64,000 nucleotides of DNA from NCBI RefSeq assembly GCF_000003815.2, contig NC_049995.1:13230062-13294061 (forward strand), written 5' to 3'. A model generated the notes under the pieces. It searched no databases. It worked only from the letters and a program-made list of their open reading frames with translations, and was not told where the DNA came from. Source of the DNA: Branchiostoma floridae. Taxonomy: Eukaryota > Chordata > Leptocardii > Amphioxiformes > Branchiostomatidae. Each line of letters begins with the position of its first letter. The first letter of the stretch is position 1. Positions 42,801-53,058 of the stretch are shown in pieces. The translations under genes were made by a program, and so were the position numbers.

Positions 42801-43955
42801 AAGTTTTGGTAACTATGTGTGTAGTTATTGAAAAGACATCAAAACTGTAGTCTACTATCTCACACTTTTGCAAGGTAATTCTAACTCATTACGGTGTTCT
42901 TAACAATGCAAATGCCCCATTTGTATGGAATATTATTTACATGCTCGTTACCAGTGCATTTGTGCAGCCTTTGTTCATTACGCCAATTTACAGATAGGGA
43001 ATTAAGCCAAGGGCACAACCTGCCGTACGTACAAATACGTGCTGTCTACGTGCCAAGACGTGGGCAATGTTTTGGGATCCGTAAGTGGTAAGTACTGCCT
43101 CCGTACGAACTCGTAGGGAATCCGAATGATTTTGGAGCACGCAGACACGCCGTAGAACTTTACGTGCAGGCAAAACTTTGTGTGCCGTGTGTTGACGTAC
43201 TTCATCCCCTGCTATTGCCACGATTTCAGATATACGTGGCAAACGTAGCCTTCCCAAAAAACGTACGGACAAATTACAGCACGGGTTGTGCCCTTAGCTT
43301 TAAGCGTGCTCCTGTTTTGCTTTGAGTGCATCTCCTTGGTGCATCTCCTGGTTATACCGTGGGGAAATACAATTGGTAAAACAGAGAATTAGTTCGGTTA
43401 CTTCGTTATTTATAACAGTTGTCAACATTAGGGAATTTCTGCAACGTGGCGACGACTGTCACATAAAAGGGCAAAGGTTAATGGTCTTTCCATTTCAAAT
43501 AGAAGGCGGACAAATTATAACAGGGTACAAATCCATACGATCGAATATATATGCAACATTGTCAAACTTAACAATACATTGAAGTTGTGAAATAAGCATT
43601 CACCGGTCACCATTGCCCCAAATTGACATTTGTTAAAGGAAAATTGACGGCTGAAAAAGTTCTATCGTTAGTAAGTTACACATTATGTTTTCAGGCTGTA
43701 AATATCATTGTTATACGAACTTTGATGATGTTTGAAGATAACCTGCTTTACAGCATGAGCTACATTTACCAAAAAATACATAAGTGCATGAATGTCTTCA
43801 GTACTTACACGTACACGCACGATCATACCTGTTAGTATTGAGAGCTGTAAACATCCAAACAGCGCCACCAACCATCGGAGCCGTGCACCGGCGTTACTGT
43901 TTCCTGTCACTGACAGAAAACAAGCACCTCGAGCTGATCCCTGGCCGTTTGACAT
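30608..43955 (-). CDS. Gene B: Ig/FN3/SEA receptor tyrosine kinase, 26 exons
   Basis: Exons 5' to 3': 43829-43955, 42248-42582, 40972-41277, 40394-40705, 39487-39795, 38972-39262, 38172-38453, 37760-38047, 37125-37400, 36663-36944, 36216-36521, 35914-36023, 35564-35622, 35307-35461, 34064-34180, 33908-33954, 33627-33680, 33376-33420, 33052-33226, 32763-32873, 32380-32561, 31983-32096, 31685-31796, 31353-31449, 31018-31117, 30608-30682. Same plan as gene A from the last Ig onward, with a near-identical kinase. The more distal Ig exons are different and two (39487, 40394) are of the SNPPA..SW type seen in nectin/nephrin-like proteins. Exon 42248-42582 has a 13-base deletion and shifts frame to a stop. 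If the intact upstream pair 46492-46600 and 45614-45961 replaces the first two exons, the total is 4662 bases, a multiple of three. Confidence 0.83.
31018..33226 (-). CDS. Gene B tyrosine kinase domain (7 exons)
   Basis: Exons 33052-33226, 32763-32873, 32380-32561, 31983-32096, 31685-31796, 31353-31449, 31018-31117. Shows [69 protein letters not shown] and [12 protein letters not shown], so all catalytic residues are present. The 32380-32561 peptide is identical to that of gene A 14095-14276. The second exon is 12 bases longer than in A ([11 protein letters not shown]). Confidence 0.95.
33376..33954 (-). CDS. Gene B juxtamembrane segment (3 small exons)
   Basis: Exons 33908-33954, 33627-33680, 33376-33420 with GYQSL and TYQGL; TYEDV follows in the first kinase exon. 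Spacing of the three tyrosine motifs equals gene A. Confidence 0.87.
33820..33866. repeat. (GTAT)n microsatellite
   Basis: About a dozen uninterrupted GTAT units in a gene B intron. Confidence 0.95.
34064..34180 (-). CDS. Gene B transmembrane exon
   Basis: Hydrophobic run [20 protein letters not shown] and GVFVF, followed by RRWKS. Same position and phase as gene A 16183-16293, but a different sequence. Confidence 0.92.
34361..34539. mobile_element. Fold-back MITE, TTAATGACCCGCC family (copy 1)
   Basis: Ends TTAATGACCCGCC / GGCGGGTCATTAA. The two arms pair for most of their length (GTGTCATAACGCCTGGTCC with GGACCAGGCGTTATGACAC). A relative lies at 61388-61526. In a gene B intron. Confidence 0.85.
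34540..35075. mobile_element. Adjoining inverted-repeat DNA, partner of 34361-34539
   Basis: Begins with TTATCATATAGC and ends with its inverse GCTATATGATAA. It encloses a strong hairpin (34864-34981: TGATTGGTCAGAATGAATCG and its inverse). Related sequence also follows the second MITE copy (61527-61950: GAAACGGGGCCTTCTGATTGG), so the two parts probably belong to one larger element. Confidence 0.6.
35307..36023 (-). CDS. Gene B SEA domain (3 exons)
   Basis: Exons 35914-36023, 35564-35622, 35307-35461. Reads [35 protein letters not shown], then [15 protein letters not shown] matches the classic SEA autoproteolysis site (G/SVVV). Exon lengths and phases parallel gene A. Confidence 0.78.
36216..36521 (-). 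CDS. Gene B fibronectin type III exon
   Basis: [31 protein letters not shown] and [12 protein letters not shown]: a single FN3 domain, matching gene A 17460-17759. Confidence 0.92.
36663..36944 (-). CDS. Gene B membrane-proximal Ig domain
   Basis: [20 protein letters not shown] and [11 protein letters not shown]. Counterpart of gene A Ig 9. Confidence 0.9.
37125..37400 (-). CDS. Gene B Ig domain
   Basis: [21 protein letters not shown] and [14 protein letters not shown]. Phase 1-1, donor GTGAGT. Resembles the gene A Ig 8 type (CTADSNP). Confidence 0.9.
37760..38047 (-). CDS. Gene B Ig domain
   Basis: [23 protein letters not shown] and [13 protein letters not shown]; the F strand has NHTC in place of the usual YxC. 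Several N-glycosylation sequons. Confidence 0.88.
38172..38453 (-). CDS. Gene B Ig domain
   Basis: [21 protein letters not shown] and [12 protein letters not shown]. Phase 1-1. Confidence 0.9.
38972..39262 (-). CDS. Gene B Ig domain
   Basis: [20 protein letters not shown] and [14 protein letters not shown]. Phase 1-1, acceptor CTAG. Confidence 0.9.
39487..39795 (-). CDS. Gene B nectin/nephrin-like Ig domain
   Basis: [18 protein letters not shown], then [14 protein letters not shown]. The SNPPA.ISW and Q.KC pattern is that of C2-set domains in adhesion receptors. Tandem relative of the next exon, 40394-40705. Confidence 0.9.
40394..40705 (-). CDS. Gene B nectin/nephrin-like Ig domain
   Basis: [18 protein letters not shown] and [14 protein letters not shown]. 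It shares the HGG/YGG.ITS(Q/E)Q block with 39487-39795, indicating exon duplication. Confidence 0.9.
40972..41277 (-). CDS. Gene B Ig domain
   Basis: [19 protein letters not shown] and [11 protein letters not shown]. Receives the splice from whichever first-domain exon is used (42248-42582 or 45614-45961), since both end in the same phase. Confidence 0.9.
42248..42582 (-). pseudogene. Gene B first V-like Ig exon with 13-base deletion
   Basis: 335 bases versus 348 in the duplicate 45614-45961. The difference is a 13-base gap near 42316, which removes the codons for GSYR in the F strand and shifts frame, giving a stop at 42272. Splice sites are intact. The domain type has no Cys at the usual B-strand site (TATWTY) or F-strand site. 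Confidence 0.88.
43013..43303. mobile_element. MITE with AGGGCACAACC inverted ends
   Basis: Left end TTAAGCCAAGGGCACAACC and right end GGTTGTGCCCTTAGCTTTAA are inverted, with TTAA on both outer sides. Inserted in the first intron of gene B and absent from the duplicate module at 45.6-46.6 kb. Confidence 0.7.
43829..43955 (-). CDS. Gene B exon 1: start codon and signal peptide
   Basis: ATG at 43955, [15 protein letters not shown], a polar stretch, then the hydrophobic core [16 protein letters not shown]. Donor GTATGA. Duplicate at 46492-46600. Confidence 0.82.
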
Positions 43956-44190
43956 GCTAGCACATGTAGGGCCTGCGTTCGACTAGTGCTGGTTAATACC
44001 AAAAGACATCAGTTCCTGCTATAGATAATAGAATGTAAGAAATTGAGACATCCATGTCCAGTAAAAGTAAAGAAACGAACTTCCGGGTGGATGACTTACG
44101 AAACACTTTCCATAATATGGCCCCCTAGCGGAGGTCACAATATCACATTCTAATGTTGACAGCAAACTTTTCCTGATGTAAGGATTTTTC
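43956..44190 (-). promoter_or_regulatory. Gene B proximal 5' flank, duplicated upstream
   Basis: GGCCCCCTAGCGGAGGTCAC, ACTTACGAAACACTTTCC and an ETS-type site (ACCCGGAAGT on the gene strand, 44079-44088) recur upstream of the duplicate module (46601-46831) in the same order. Confidence 0.5.
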
Positions 44191-45613
44191 GCTGTCCATT
44201 TTTTTTAAGGATGCTTAACGGCTTTCTGTTGGTGAGGTGTCGGCTACGTAATGTGCTAAATTTCATTACCCTGTGCGCTGAATTACGAAGTGCCATTTTG
44301 CAAGTCTTTTAAGATTTGACGGAATTGTTACGTCAATGCTGGTGATTCTATGATTCCAGAAGATGACAATCGTCTTGTACTCCACGAGTAGGGATGATGA
44401 TAACTATCTCCACACTAGGGGAGGGGAGGTATACTCCCACCCATGCCTCAAGAAGAACTAGAAAGGCCGACATTTGCTTGAGAGCAAATACAGCATATTT
44501 CAGCCATCTACCTCCCCATGCAACAATAGACTGTTTCAGACTCACCCGAAATGAAACACTTCTACTTAAAAATCACCTCTACTTATCACACTTACGAGCC
44601 CCAAAATGAATTTTACAAAATTCCCTTATGCAAGAATGGCCTCTCGGTGCATCTCATGTGAATTCGCACAATAGACTAGTCCAGAAATAATCCAACTGAA
44701 ACATGACCTTTTGAATATTAAGAAACCCAGTCCAAAATATTTTTAAAAATTTTAAAAACGCCCGACGTCCGGTATTTGGCCACTCTACCCTTGTGCCAAA
44801 ATTCAGGTCATTTGGTCTAGGAACGTCAGGGATGAATCAATTTGAAGATATGACAGACGAAAAAAGAAGAAACATTTCGAATAGAATATATATTTTACCA
44901 TACCTGAAATATAAAAACAATATATTGCAATCCATACTGTAGTATGGATTGAAATATGACTAGAAAGGCCTTCATCCCTGTGTGAATATTTACTGTTCCA
45001 TATCTACCTTTTGAATGAGTTGACCTGTCCCACAACATCGTCCCACTCCCAGAACTTCCCAGAACATTAATAACTTGCATTTCCATTTACGTTACAGTTA
45101 GAAAGCCAAAGAGATTAATTGGATGTATACCCTATGTTGAAACTTTGAAGTCTTATCATGATTTGCCTATCATTTATAGTCATGCAACAATATTTCCTGG
45201 CACAAGAAAGAGTACCTGCATAAAAATTAGATATAAATGGTGTAAAAAACAGATATGAGAATATATCGACGTGTTGAGCTTTTTCGAAAAATATTACTTG
45301 TACTCCTGGATCTAGGGTTGAACCTTTCTTAGACATATTTACCTGCACATTTGCTTCAAAGAGAGAAGTAAGATGAATATTTCACAGTCATGCATGGCTG
45401 ATTTTTTTTTATTAATTCGCATGAATCCGGAAAATGCCAAGTTCAATATTCTAAGGAAAACACAGTAGATGCATGCAAACTTATATAGCATGACATATTT
45501 ATCAAACTCACTCTTAAAGAGCTAGAGCGGCCTTGTATCCTTTACATTTTAAACGTTGTAATTCTTAGTCTTTTGGAGATTCATGTACGTTCATTTCCCA
45601 ATTGACTACTCAC

Positions 45614-46600
45614 CGGTCACAGCAATAAATGTAAAGCTTTGTTCATCGATTGCCTCATCCACACCACTGTAAGTAAATTCGGCACGGTAAGATCCCTCAT
45701 CACTAGCTGCAAAGTTCTTCAGTGTACAGTCCACTTGTGATTCGGTTATAACAGCCTCAACCCGCTCAGCGTATCCTTGTCCTGGTAATAAATTAGGTGG
45801 GACCGAAGACGGAATATACTGGAACACTTGTTGTGATCCCTTCAGCACTATGATGAGTAACAATGTTGCATTCCCCCCAGGAGGAGAGTAGGTCCATGTA
45901 GCTGTCACGTCCTGGCCAATCTGGGCTGCTGTGAACTCAGGTGAACTGACGAAACAGTGAACTGCAAAATAAGGATCGGCGTCATTCGGTTCGAATTAAG
46001 GGATAATACAGAATATGAACATTTACGGTATGAACGACATATTGTAGGTTATTTAACTTTTATCACAGCTACCTGTATCTTTTTGCCTGCATTGGGTCTG
46101 CTCTTTCGTTATTTATAGCAATTGTCAACATTAGGGAACTTTTGCAACATTATAACAATAACAAAAGTATATTAAGTTAGACTACATCACGGTAAAAAAT
46201 CATACGATTGATGATACATGCAAATTTATCAAATTTACAATATAGTAAAGTCGTTAAAAAGCATTCCTCCGTCACCATTGCCCCAAGTCGACATTTGTTA
46301 AAGAAATGATAGACGGTTCAAAAGATCTATCGTTGGTACACATTATGTTTTCAGGCCGTAAATGTAGACTTTATCTGGGTTATACTTGGATCATACTATG
46401 AACAGCTTTACAGCATAAGCTGAGTCGCCTACATTTGCAAAAAAATATAAGTGAATGAATGTCTTCATTACTAAAACGTACAAGGTCATACCTGATGGTA
46501 TGGAGAGTTGGATACATCCGTACAGTACCATCAGACATCGGAGCCGTGCTGTCACTGACTGAAAAAAATCTACTCGAGCTGATCCGTGGCCGTTCGACAT
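45614..46600 (-). CDS. Duplicate gene B 5' module: signal peptide plus intact V-like Ig
   Basis: Two exons, 46492-46600 (ATG at 46600, MSNGHGSARVDFFQS then LRCLMVLYGCIQLSI) and 45614-45961 (348 bases, frame open, SDEGSYRAEF present). Splice phases equal those of gene B exons 1 and 2, so the pair could splice directly to 40972-41277 and make a full receptor. Introns and 5' flank (about 45.10-46.83 kb) resemble 41.70-44.19 kb, so this is a segmental duplication. No further exons follow before gene B, so it is either an alternative promoter or a truncated gene. Confidence 0.8.
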
Positions 46601-46831
46601 ACTAGCACACGTAGGGCTTGCGTTTGACTAGTGCTGGTTAATACCAAAAGACAACAGTTCCTGTTATATAAGCTATATGCAGCTAAGTAAGATGCCCATG
46701 CCCAGTAAACATACGAAGGGGACTTCCGGGTGGACGATTTACGAAACACTTTCCTTAATATTGCCGCCTAGCGGAGGTCACAATAAACACATTTAAATGT
46801 TGACAACAAATGAACTTTTCCTGTTGTCAAG
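46601..46831 (-). promoter_or_regulatory. Proximal 5' flank of the duplicate module
   Basis: Contains CTAGCGGAGGTCACAATA and the ETS-type site at 46722-46731, about 122 bases upstream of the ATG, the same distance as in gene B. Confidence 0.5.
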
Positions 46832-48548
46832 ATTTTTTCCTATTCATTAAGAATGCTTAGCAGTTTTATGTTTTTTGAGTAGAAAGAAGACGAGAAACGA
46901 ACTACATTCAGACTTATGTGTACTCTGAGGATTGCTACCCATGTTTATTAGGCCATGGAGTGACGTGGATGGGGTATTTTTTAGATAACGCTCTCAATAA
47001 GTGAGCCCATTGGCATATATATACGAAATTTTGTTCACAGTCTATAGAAATGTGTATTTCATTGAATTTCAATCTAGAAAATGTGTCACGCGCACTCCCT
47101 GGGGTTGTCGCCCTAGACAACCGAGAAAGGGGTAGGCCACACAGTTACAAAGGTGTCAACCAGATATAACGGGGCCGCCCTAAAATGCCCGCTTTTTTAC
47201 GTGCTCGAACTCACGGCGCTCCATCACTAGTTGCCAAAGAGTGGTCAAGTTTTGATCAAAGAATCTTTAACACATTTATCTAGAGACCATACTTGAATAA
47301 GGAAAGCATCCATACTGTTCATGAACCATTCACCCTCTGAGTTACAACTGGCAAACACCGGGGACATTATCGTGAATATAAATTCCGATTTTGAGCTGCG
47401 TTAAACAGTACGCCCTAACTTGCCCCCTTTTTGGAATTTGCTCTCTTCGGAAGCTGGTGACCAATTTAGACAAACATAAATAGAAATTCTAATTTTATTA
47501 TATATTAGCTTTCTTTTGACAGTAGAAAATTGTGATTGTGTGTGCTTCTTGTCTTCCGCGAGGAGGGCTAAATCTTTGATAATCCAGGTCGTGTTTTCAT
47601 GGGAAATGGGCGAAATGCAATAAATGTGGCGTCCCGACTAATAAAAGCATTACGAAAAACGACAGCGCCAAAATCACACAAAAAACTCTGTGTACGTATT
47701 GGGAAACGTATTTGACATCACTCTGTGAAGATTCATTTTTATAGACGGAACGAATCATTTGTTAGAGTAACAAATCTTTTGGGCGTTCGCTCGTCTGCCA
47801 CCTGCGGGGCCACACTCCCTGGGGAAAACAACAGCGGTGCACGTGATGGTTAGGTTTTTTTTTCTATGACCGGTCTTCTACTCATTAAACATTTGAAGAC
47901 CAATGTTTGTAGTGTTTTGTGAAGCTATATTTCTTATGTGTATGACAGTTGTGTGGCTGTTTTTTACTGGTTGTTTATTTATGGACACGAGCCACCAATA
48001 CCTAGTAACAGGTGACCACAGTGATTTGGCGCTACCAACATTATTCTGAAAATTCTGTCTTAAAAAAAGGGGAGTGAATATGTGTAAAAAGATTTTTAAT
48101 AGAAAATATTTACCTTTCTAATCATCATAGTCAGTGGAAACAAACACGGCATACGTATGCATAATAAGATCAGCAAAGAATTCGGGCATCTTAGGGCAGG
48201 GCAACCCGTTAGGTTAACCTGATCAGGGAAAACTAGACTGGTATCAAGCTGGGTCATGACTACTGCGGTACTTGTTCGTACAGGCAATAATTACATGACA
48301 CCAACCAGACCCTGGTTCCTATATTTAGCAGTATACCTGCCCAATGTAGATGTAGAAAAGAGCTTGTCATATGTGCAGCTACTACACTATTGAACACATG
48401 CTCAAAATCCCTTGAAGATACAGCTCAATTTACATTAAAAAACAAGTCAACTCAAGTTTCTTGCGCAACGATTCCATATCTGTCCACCTAGGCCAATATA
48501 TATATATAATGCTACGCAAAAGAGAAGTAGTGTTCTAACAATGTGAAA
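46832..48548. other. Intergenic, no gene recognised
   Basis: No open frame with recognisable motifs. CACTCCCTGGGG occurs near 47092 and again near 47812, which may mark an old repeat, but I cannot define its ends. Confidence 0.5.
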
Positions 48549-49736
48549 TACGAGGGGTGATCAACTAGTTCTCGGCCTCACCAAGAAATAACAAGCACAA
48601 CTCAGATTTTCAGGCACAACTTCATAGTATGAAGTCGCGTCGATGTAGGTTAGACATCCAGGTAATAAGATACGCCAAAAATAGTTACTCAAGCAACTGG
48701 ATATGGTTTTGAAACGGTCAGACGTTTCGGATAGAATCCACTATCCTTCGTCAGTGACACTGAAGAGATCTGGAAGAAACAAGTCTTTTATACTCTAACT
48801 ATGAATGAAGACAATTTCAGATGTCCAATAGGAAAGTTTGTAAGACAATTCAGACTGAAGACAATTTGGATTCCAAAGAAAACAAAGCTAAGCCAAAGTC
48901 AAGCTGAAGACAATTTGGATTTCAAAGGATAGTATGAAGTCTTTTATCAATATCCTCCACATTTCAAATCATTGGAGTCATTACTTTCCAGGCATTCGTT
49001 TTTGCTAAATTAGAAGGTAAGTGGCGAGAAAAAAGTGGTGTGAATTGTGATCAGACATGTGTGGGTCTAGTTCCCCGTGCCATAAATTTACAAAAGACAT
49101 TGTCAAAATGTTTGATAATGATTCTCTTCCTATTTCAAGCAAAAAGAATTGGGTTTCTAACTTCCAGCAGCGCAAATTGACCCACACACTCAGGTCAGGT
49201 CAATTGTCCACGTTTTTTCCTTCTCCCTCACCTAACGTTACTGGGTGTCGCCTGCAAAGTAATGATCACACTAATTTGAATTTTGGTACATATTTATACA
49301 AGAATTTATACTTGACATCTATGCTTCGAAATCTGAGCTGTGCTTATTATTTCTCGGTAAAGTCAAGGACTTATTGATAACCCCACGTACATGTATAAAG
49401 TCTTATATAAATGTGTACCAAAATTCAAATTATTGTGATCATTACGTTGCAGGCGACACCCAGTAACATTAGGTAAGGGATAACGAAAAAAAAGGTGGAC
49501 AATTGATCTGCAACCTGAGGTGTGAGGTCAAATTGTCTGATAACACTTCACCCTTGTTTTTCTCGCCACTTACCTTCTAATTTAGGTAAAACGAATGCCT
49601 GGAAAGTAATGACTCCAATGATTTGTAATTTGGAGGATATTGATAAAAGACTTCATACTATGAAGTTGTGCCTGAAAATCTGAGTTGTGCTTGTTATTTC
49701 TTCGTGAGGCCGAGAACTAATTGATCACCCCTCGTA
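48549..49736. mobile_element. 1.2-kb palindromic (fold-back) DNA element
   Basis: The ends are inverted copies of TACGAGGGGTGATCAA, and the arms stay complementary over hundreds of bases (for example GGCGACACCCAGTAACATTA at 49452 against TAACGTTACTGGGTGTCGCC at 49234). The centre is near 49.35 kb. TA borders suggest Tc1/mariner ancestry. The left arm is interrupted by a separate insertion, 48637-48930. Confidence 0.85.
48637..48930 (-). mobile_element. Nested retroposed insert with 11-base target duplication
   Basis: AGTATGAAGTC stands on both sides (48626-48636 and 48931-48941), and the opposite arm of the palindrome lacks the insert. Inside, the minus strand has CACTGACGA, the stem GGATAG/CTATCC, then GAAAC, resembling a hammerhead ribozyme core as found in Penelope-like elements. 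No coding frame is left. Confidence 0.7.
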
Positions 49737-52700
49737 CACTATGCCGCCATATTTTCTGTTATGTCAGATTAGTATACTGTTGCATACTGTTGTAGATGGT
49801 TTGTATTTGTTAATAATACATGTTACTTGCCATACATTTACTTAAGAGAACAAATGCAGAAAGGAGCATAAGGTATCGGGAGAAAGGGACTGTGTGGAAT
49901 TCACCAGAGAGACGGGCTCGTTCACTGGAGAGGAAGGCCATTGAAATGTTTTTTGTTGTTGTTGTTGTTGTTTTTGGCCTGGGGGGAAGCCATTGAAAAT
50001 GTTTTGAGCCGGGGGGAGGAGATAGAAAAAACATACTGCCCAAAGTTCTGACAATTTTGTCTTTTTTCATAGAAATGCCATTAAATTTAGCTTGATCTAC
50101 CAACCAAATTTTCCTCTCAAAATGCAGGAAATAGCATTTCATAACATAACATTTTAGAAGTTGATTGGTATAAATCACAAAATGTAGTTTCAAAATTATA
50201 TAAATACACGAGTCTAATACATAACTCTCACTATAGTGTTTATATCAACTTGATTAAATGATATGGTATTATCAATATAGTAGAAGTAGTAGTAGAAGTA
50301 GTAGACTGGTTTATTAAACAAGTATGACAAATTAAAAGCGGTCTTGCAGCCCGAGGGGCTGAATTGCACTGCTTGACAGTCTTTTTGTACATTATTTTAC
50401 ACAAACATGATTATTGGATAAACAAATTCGAAGTGTACAACTTATTACAATTTAAATGCAAATCATTAATACGTAACACCGTCATTAAAAGTAAATTAGA
50501 ACTATTTACAACAACTGTACACTGTTTGATACTAGATATAGAGAGTCTTTGGGACACAGTTCAGATATCAATTATAGTGCGTTCAGAATTAACCTTTATC
50601 TCCCAATACGAGGTCTTTTTTCTTCGCCCTGCAATTGTCCTTTAAAATGGGTCAAGTTTCATGATTTTGATAATTTGTCATTTATGCTATTTTGCATCTA
50701 TTATAAGGCCCAAAGTAAAATCATTCTGACGTTGAAATTTATATTAAATATAAACCACTATCTTACCTTTGAAGTACATACTTGCAAAGTTTGGGTTCTT
50801 GTGATACAGGTTGCCCAACTGGTATCAACATTTTATGACGTCATTTCGAAGTCAATGATACTGCTGTTGGCAACACAAGCCGTAACGAATATTATTATTC
50901 TGTTATCTGCACTTGCTGTTGTATTTTTGTCGCATACTTTGAAGTTAACTGGGAATACCCTTTGTTCACGGTTCCAGCCAATCAAGGAGGTTAAAAAAAG
51001 TTTTTAAAGACTTTTTTAAATAACATACATCTATTTGAAATGTATGATTTCTGTTACTATATATCTATAAACAGTACAGTCCTGCCCAGGACAATATATG
51101 TCTGAAAAGTATAAATCAACAGCTAGCCTGACCTTTTCGGATTATTGATACAAATAGTCACCCAAGTAGTTTAAAAATAAATCATATACTATTCACATTT
51201 ACTACACACGGATTTATCATACGTGACATCTTTATTCTACATTTAAATACATACGAAATGTATGTAACAGTGCCTAGTACAAATCAGAGTGAGAGTGGAA
51301 AAATTACAGAGCATTTTCTTTATGATACCTTTCTCAATTTCTAATCCTGTTCGGATTTTTTTTTGCGAAACCCAACACAACCAAAAGATTCGACAGAAAA
51401 GAAAACATCAGATTGTCTTTAACACTTAGGACTAAACGTTGTAAATTACATAGCTGTCATTTTTTAAACACAAATCATATCCATAAGTAAAATAAAAACA
51501 AACAAAAATGCATGCGTACATTTAAAACAAAGAGTAATCATTAAAGAGTATTATGCTTGCCGTGTTTGACACGACATTATATGTATAATTAATTTCGCTT
51601 TAACTTTTACTGTACATTAACATTGACAAACTCTTAGACTACTACAAAAGTCACGATCTGAAACACAATCAAACAGCATTTCTACATGCGATTCTAAGAC
51701 TGACAAACTAAGAAGGAACACTTTCTGACATTCACATCGCTGGACTATCAATACATTCGATATAATTTGTATAATTCAAAGATAAGCAAACGGGCGATAG
51801 ATTCTGTTACATATAGCAACGCATGTGTTTAAAAGTAATCGAATTCATTGATAACATATATCTGTACATTTTCTATTCAAGTACAATTTCAATTTATTTG
51901 AAGATGATGATGATACAATTACATTTTCGCCACATTGTTTTGTTGTACATGCATTAGTTGAATTTCTTGTGTAGTATGACTATATGTATGTTTACAGTTC
52001 ACACGTAAGTTAAAACAAGATTCTTCTTCTAATATTCAAACTCAGGAAACTAAAGAGAAGGCAGGAGGTCTTTTTCCGCTGATGAACCTCGTGCTTAGGG
52101 ACGCCGATCATACAAAACAGCCTTTCCCCTAATATTTTAAATAGTATGACAAGCTGGTGTATCTCTAAGACCTACTGAAGCCACCAGTACTGTTCATCCA
52201 AATTCACATATGGTCGTAACTGATGTCAGTATGCATAAGGCAGGCTAAGACGGGTTGCCAGTTGGGTCAAAATTCTTCTTTTTAAGCTTCATTCTTTCTG
52301 TGGAAAACAATATAGATCATGGTCAAACTCAGATACAAAATGATACCAGCAGAACCATTATGAAAATAAAGGCATCTTCAACAAGCATCGAAAAATATCT
52401 GAAGAACAGGAAGAGATACCATGCATGCCTATTGCCACCATTGCATTGTTGAAAATTCCCTTATATCACACATTTCTGGCACAGCAACAAGTAAGTCTTG
52501 CATTTATGACACATGTCAGTTTAGACTAAATGTTTTTTTTCCCTTTTCATTTATACGCACATATATAATGCCGTATGTCAAGTCGTCGACATTGGCAGAG
52601 GACTTGATCTGCATACTAGGTTGTCTAGGATTCTACGTGTAGTAGAAGGCAAACCTTTTAAGAGTGCCAGGAAGACATTATTAGCAAAGACAATGTCAGA

Positions 52701-52922
52701 TAGATGCCAAATATTTTGAGATAGGAATCGTTTTAGTTCTTGTTCTTGTTGATCATGTTGTATAGTTGTACATGCGCACTTGTACTTTTGAAGCACCTGT
52801 TTTATGTGACTGTACAGATAAAAACATGACAGTGTTAGGAAGGGAAATCACACAACTAAAAAAGGAAGACATTTTAAAGGGTCAAATCTATTTTGTTTCA
52901 TTTTTAATTTCGTTTAAAAGAG
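49737..52922. other. Intergenic, no gene recognised
   Basis: AT-rich. Around 50280-50400 (GTAGTAGAAGTAGTAG, then AAAAGCGGTCTTGCAGCCCG) it looks like the 3' end of an old retroelement on the minus strand, but I see no RT motifs. Open frames here have no recognisable domains. Confidence 0.5.
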
Positions 52923-53058
52923 TCAAGCAATAGGACCATTTCCGTTCAGTGGCTTTGAGAGACTATCCGGAATCGTCACCTCATTATTAGCCGCGGAATG
53001 TGCAGGTCGGTACGCATCTTCCAACGACTGCTGTTGAAGCTCAACCTGGTGTTGTGAC
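52923..53058 (-). CDS. Gene C last exon: cytoplasmic tail
   Basis: Reads SQHQVELQQQSLEDAYRPA, then NNEVTIPDSLSKPLNGNG, stop TGA. Acceptor ATGTAG. The small exon 53449-53473 (SQDLSEI) joins it in phase. Assigned to gene C because the phase matches the fourth-helix exon and the strand is the same; the distance (6.5 kb) makes this less certain. Confidence 0.6.

Noticed and set aside
49810-50193. Minus-strand open frame with a Gln/Thr run
   Set aside because: The run comes from a GTTGTT microsatellite and nothing else in it is recognisable.
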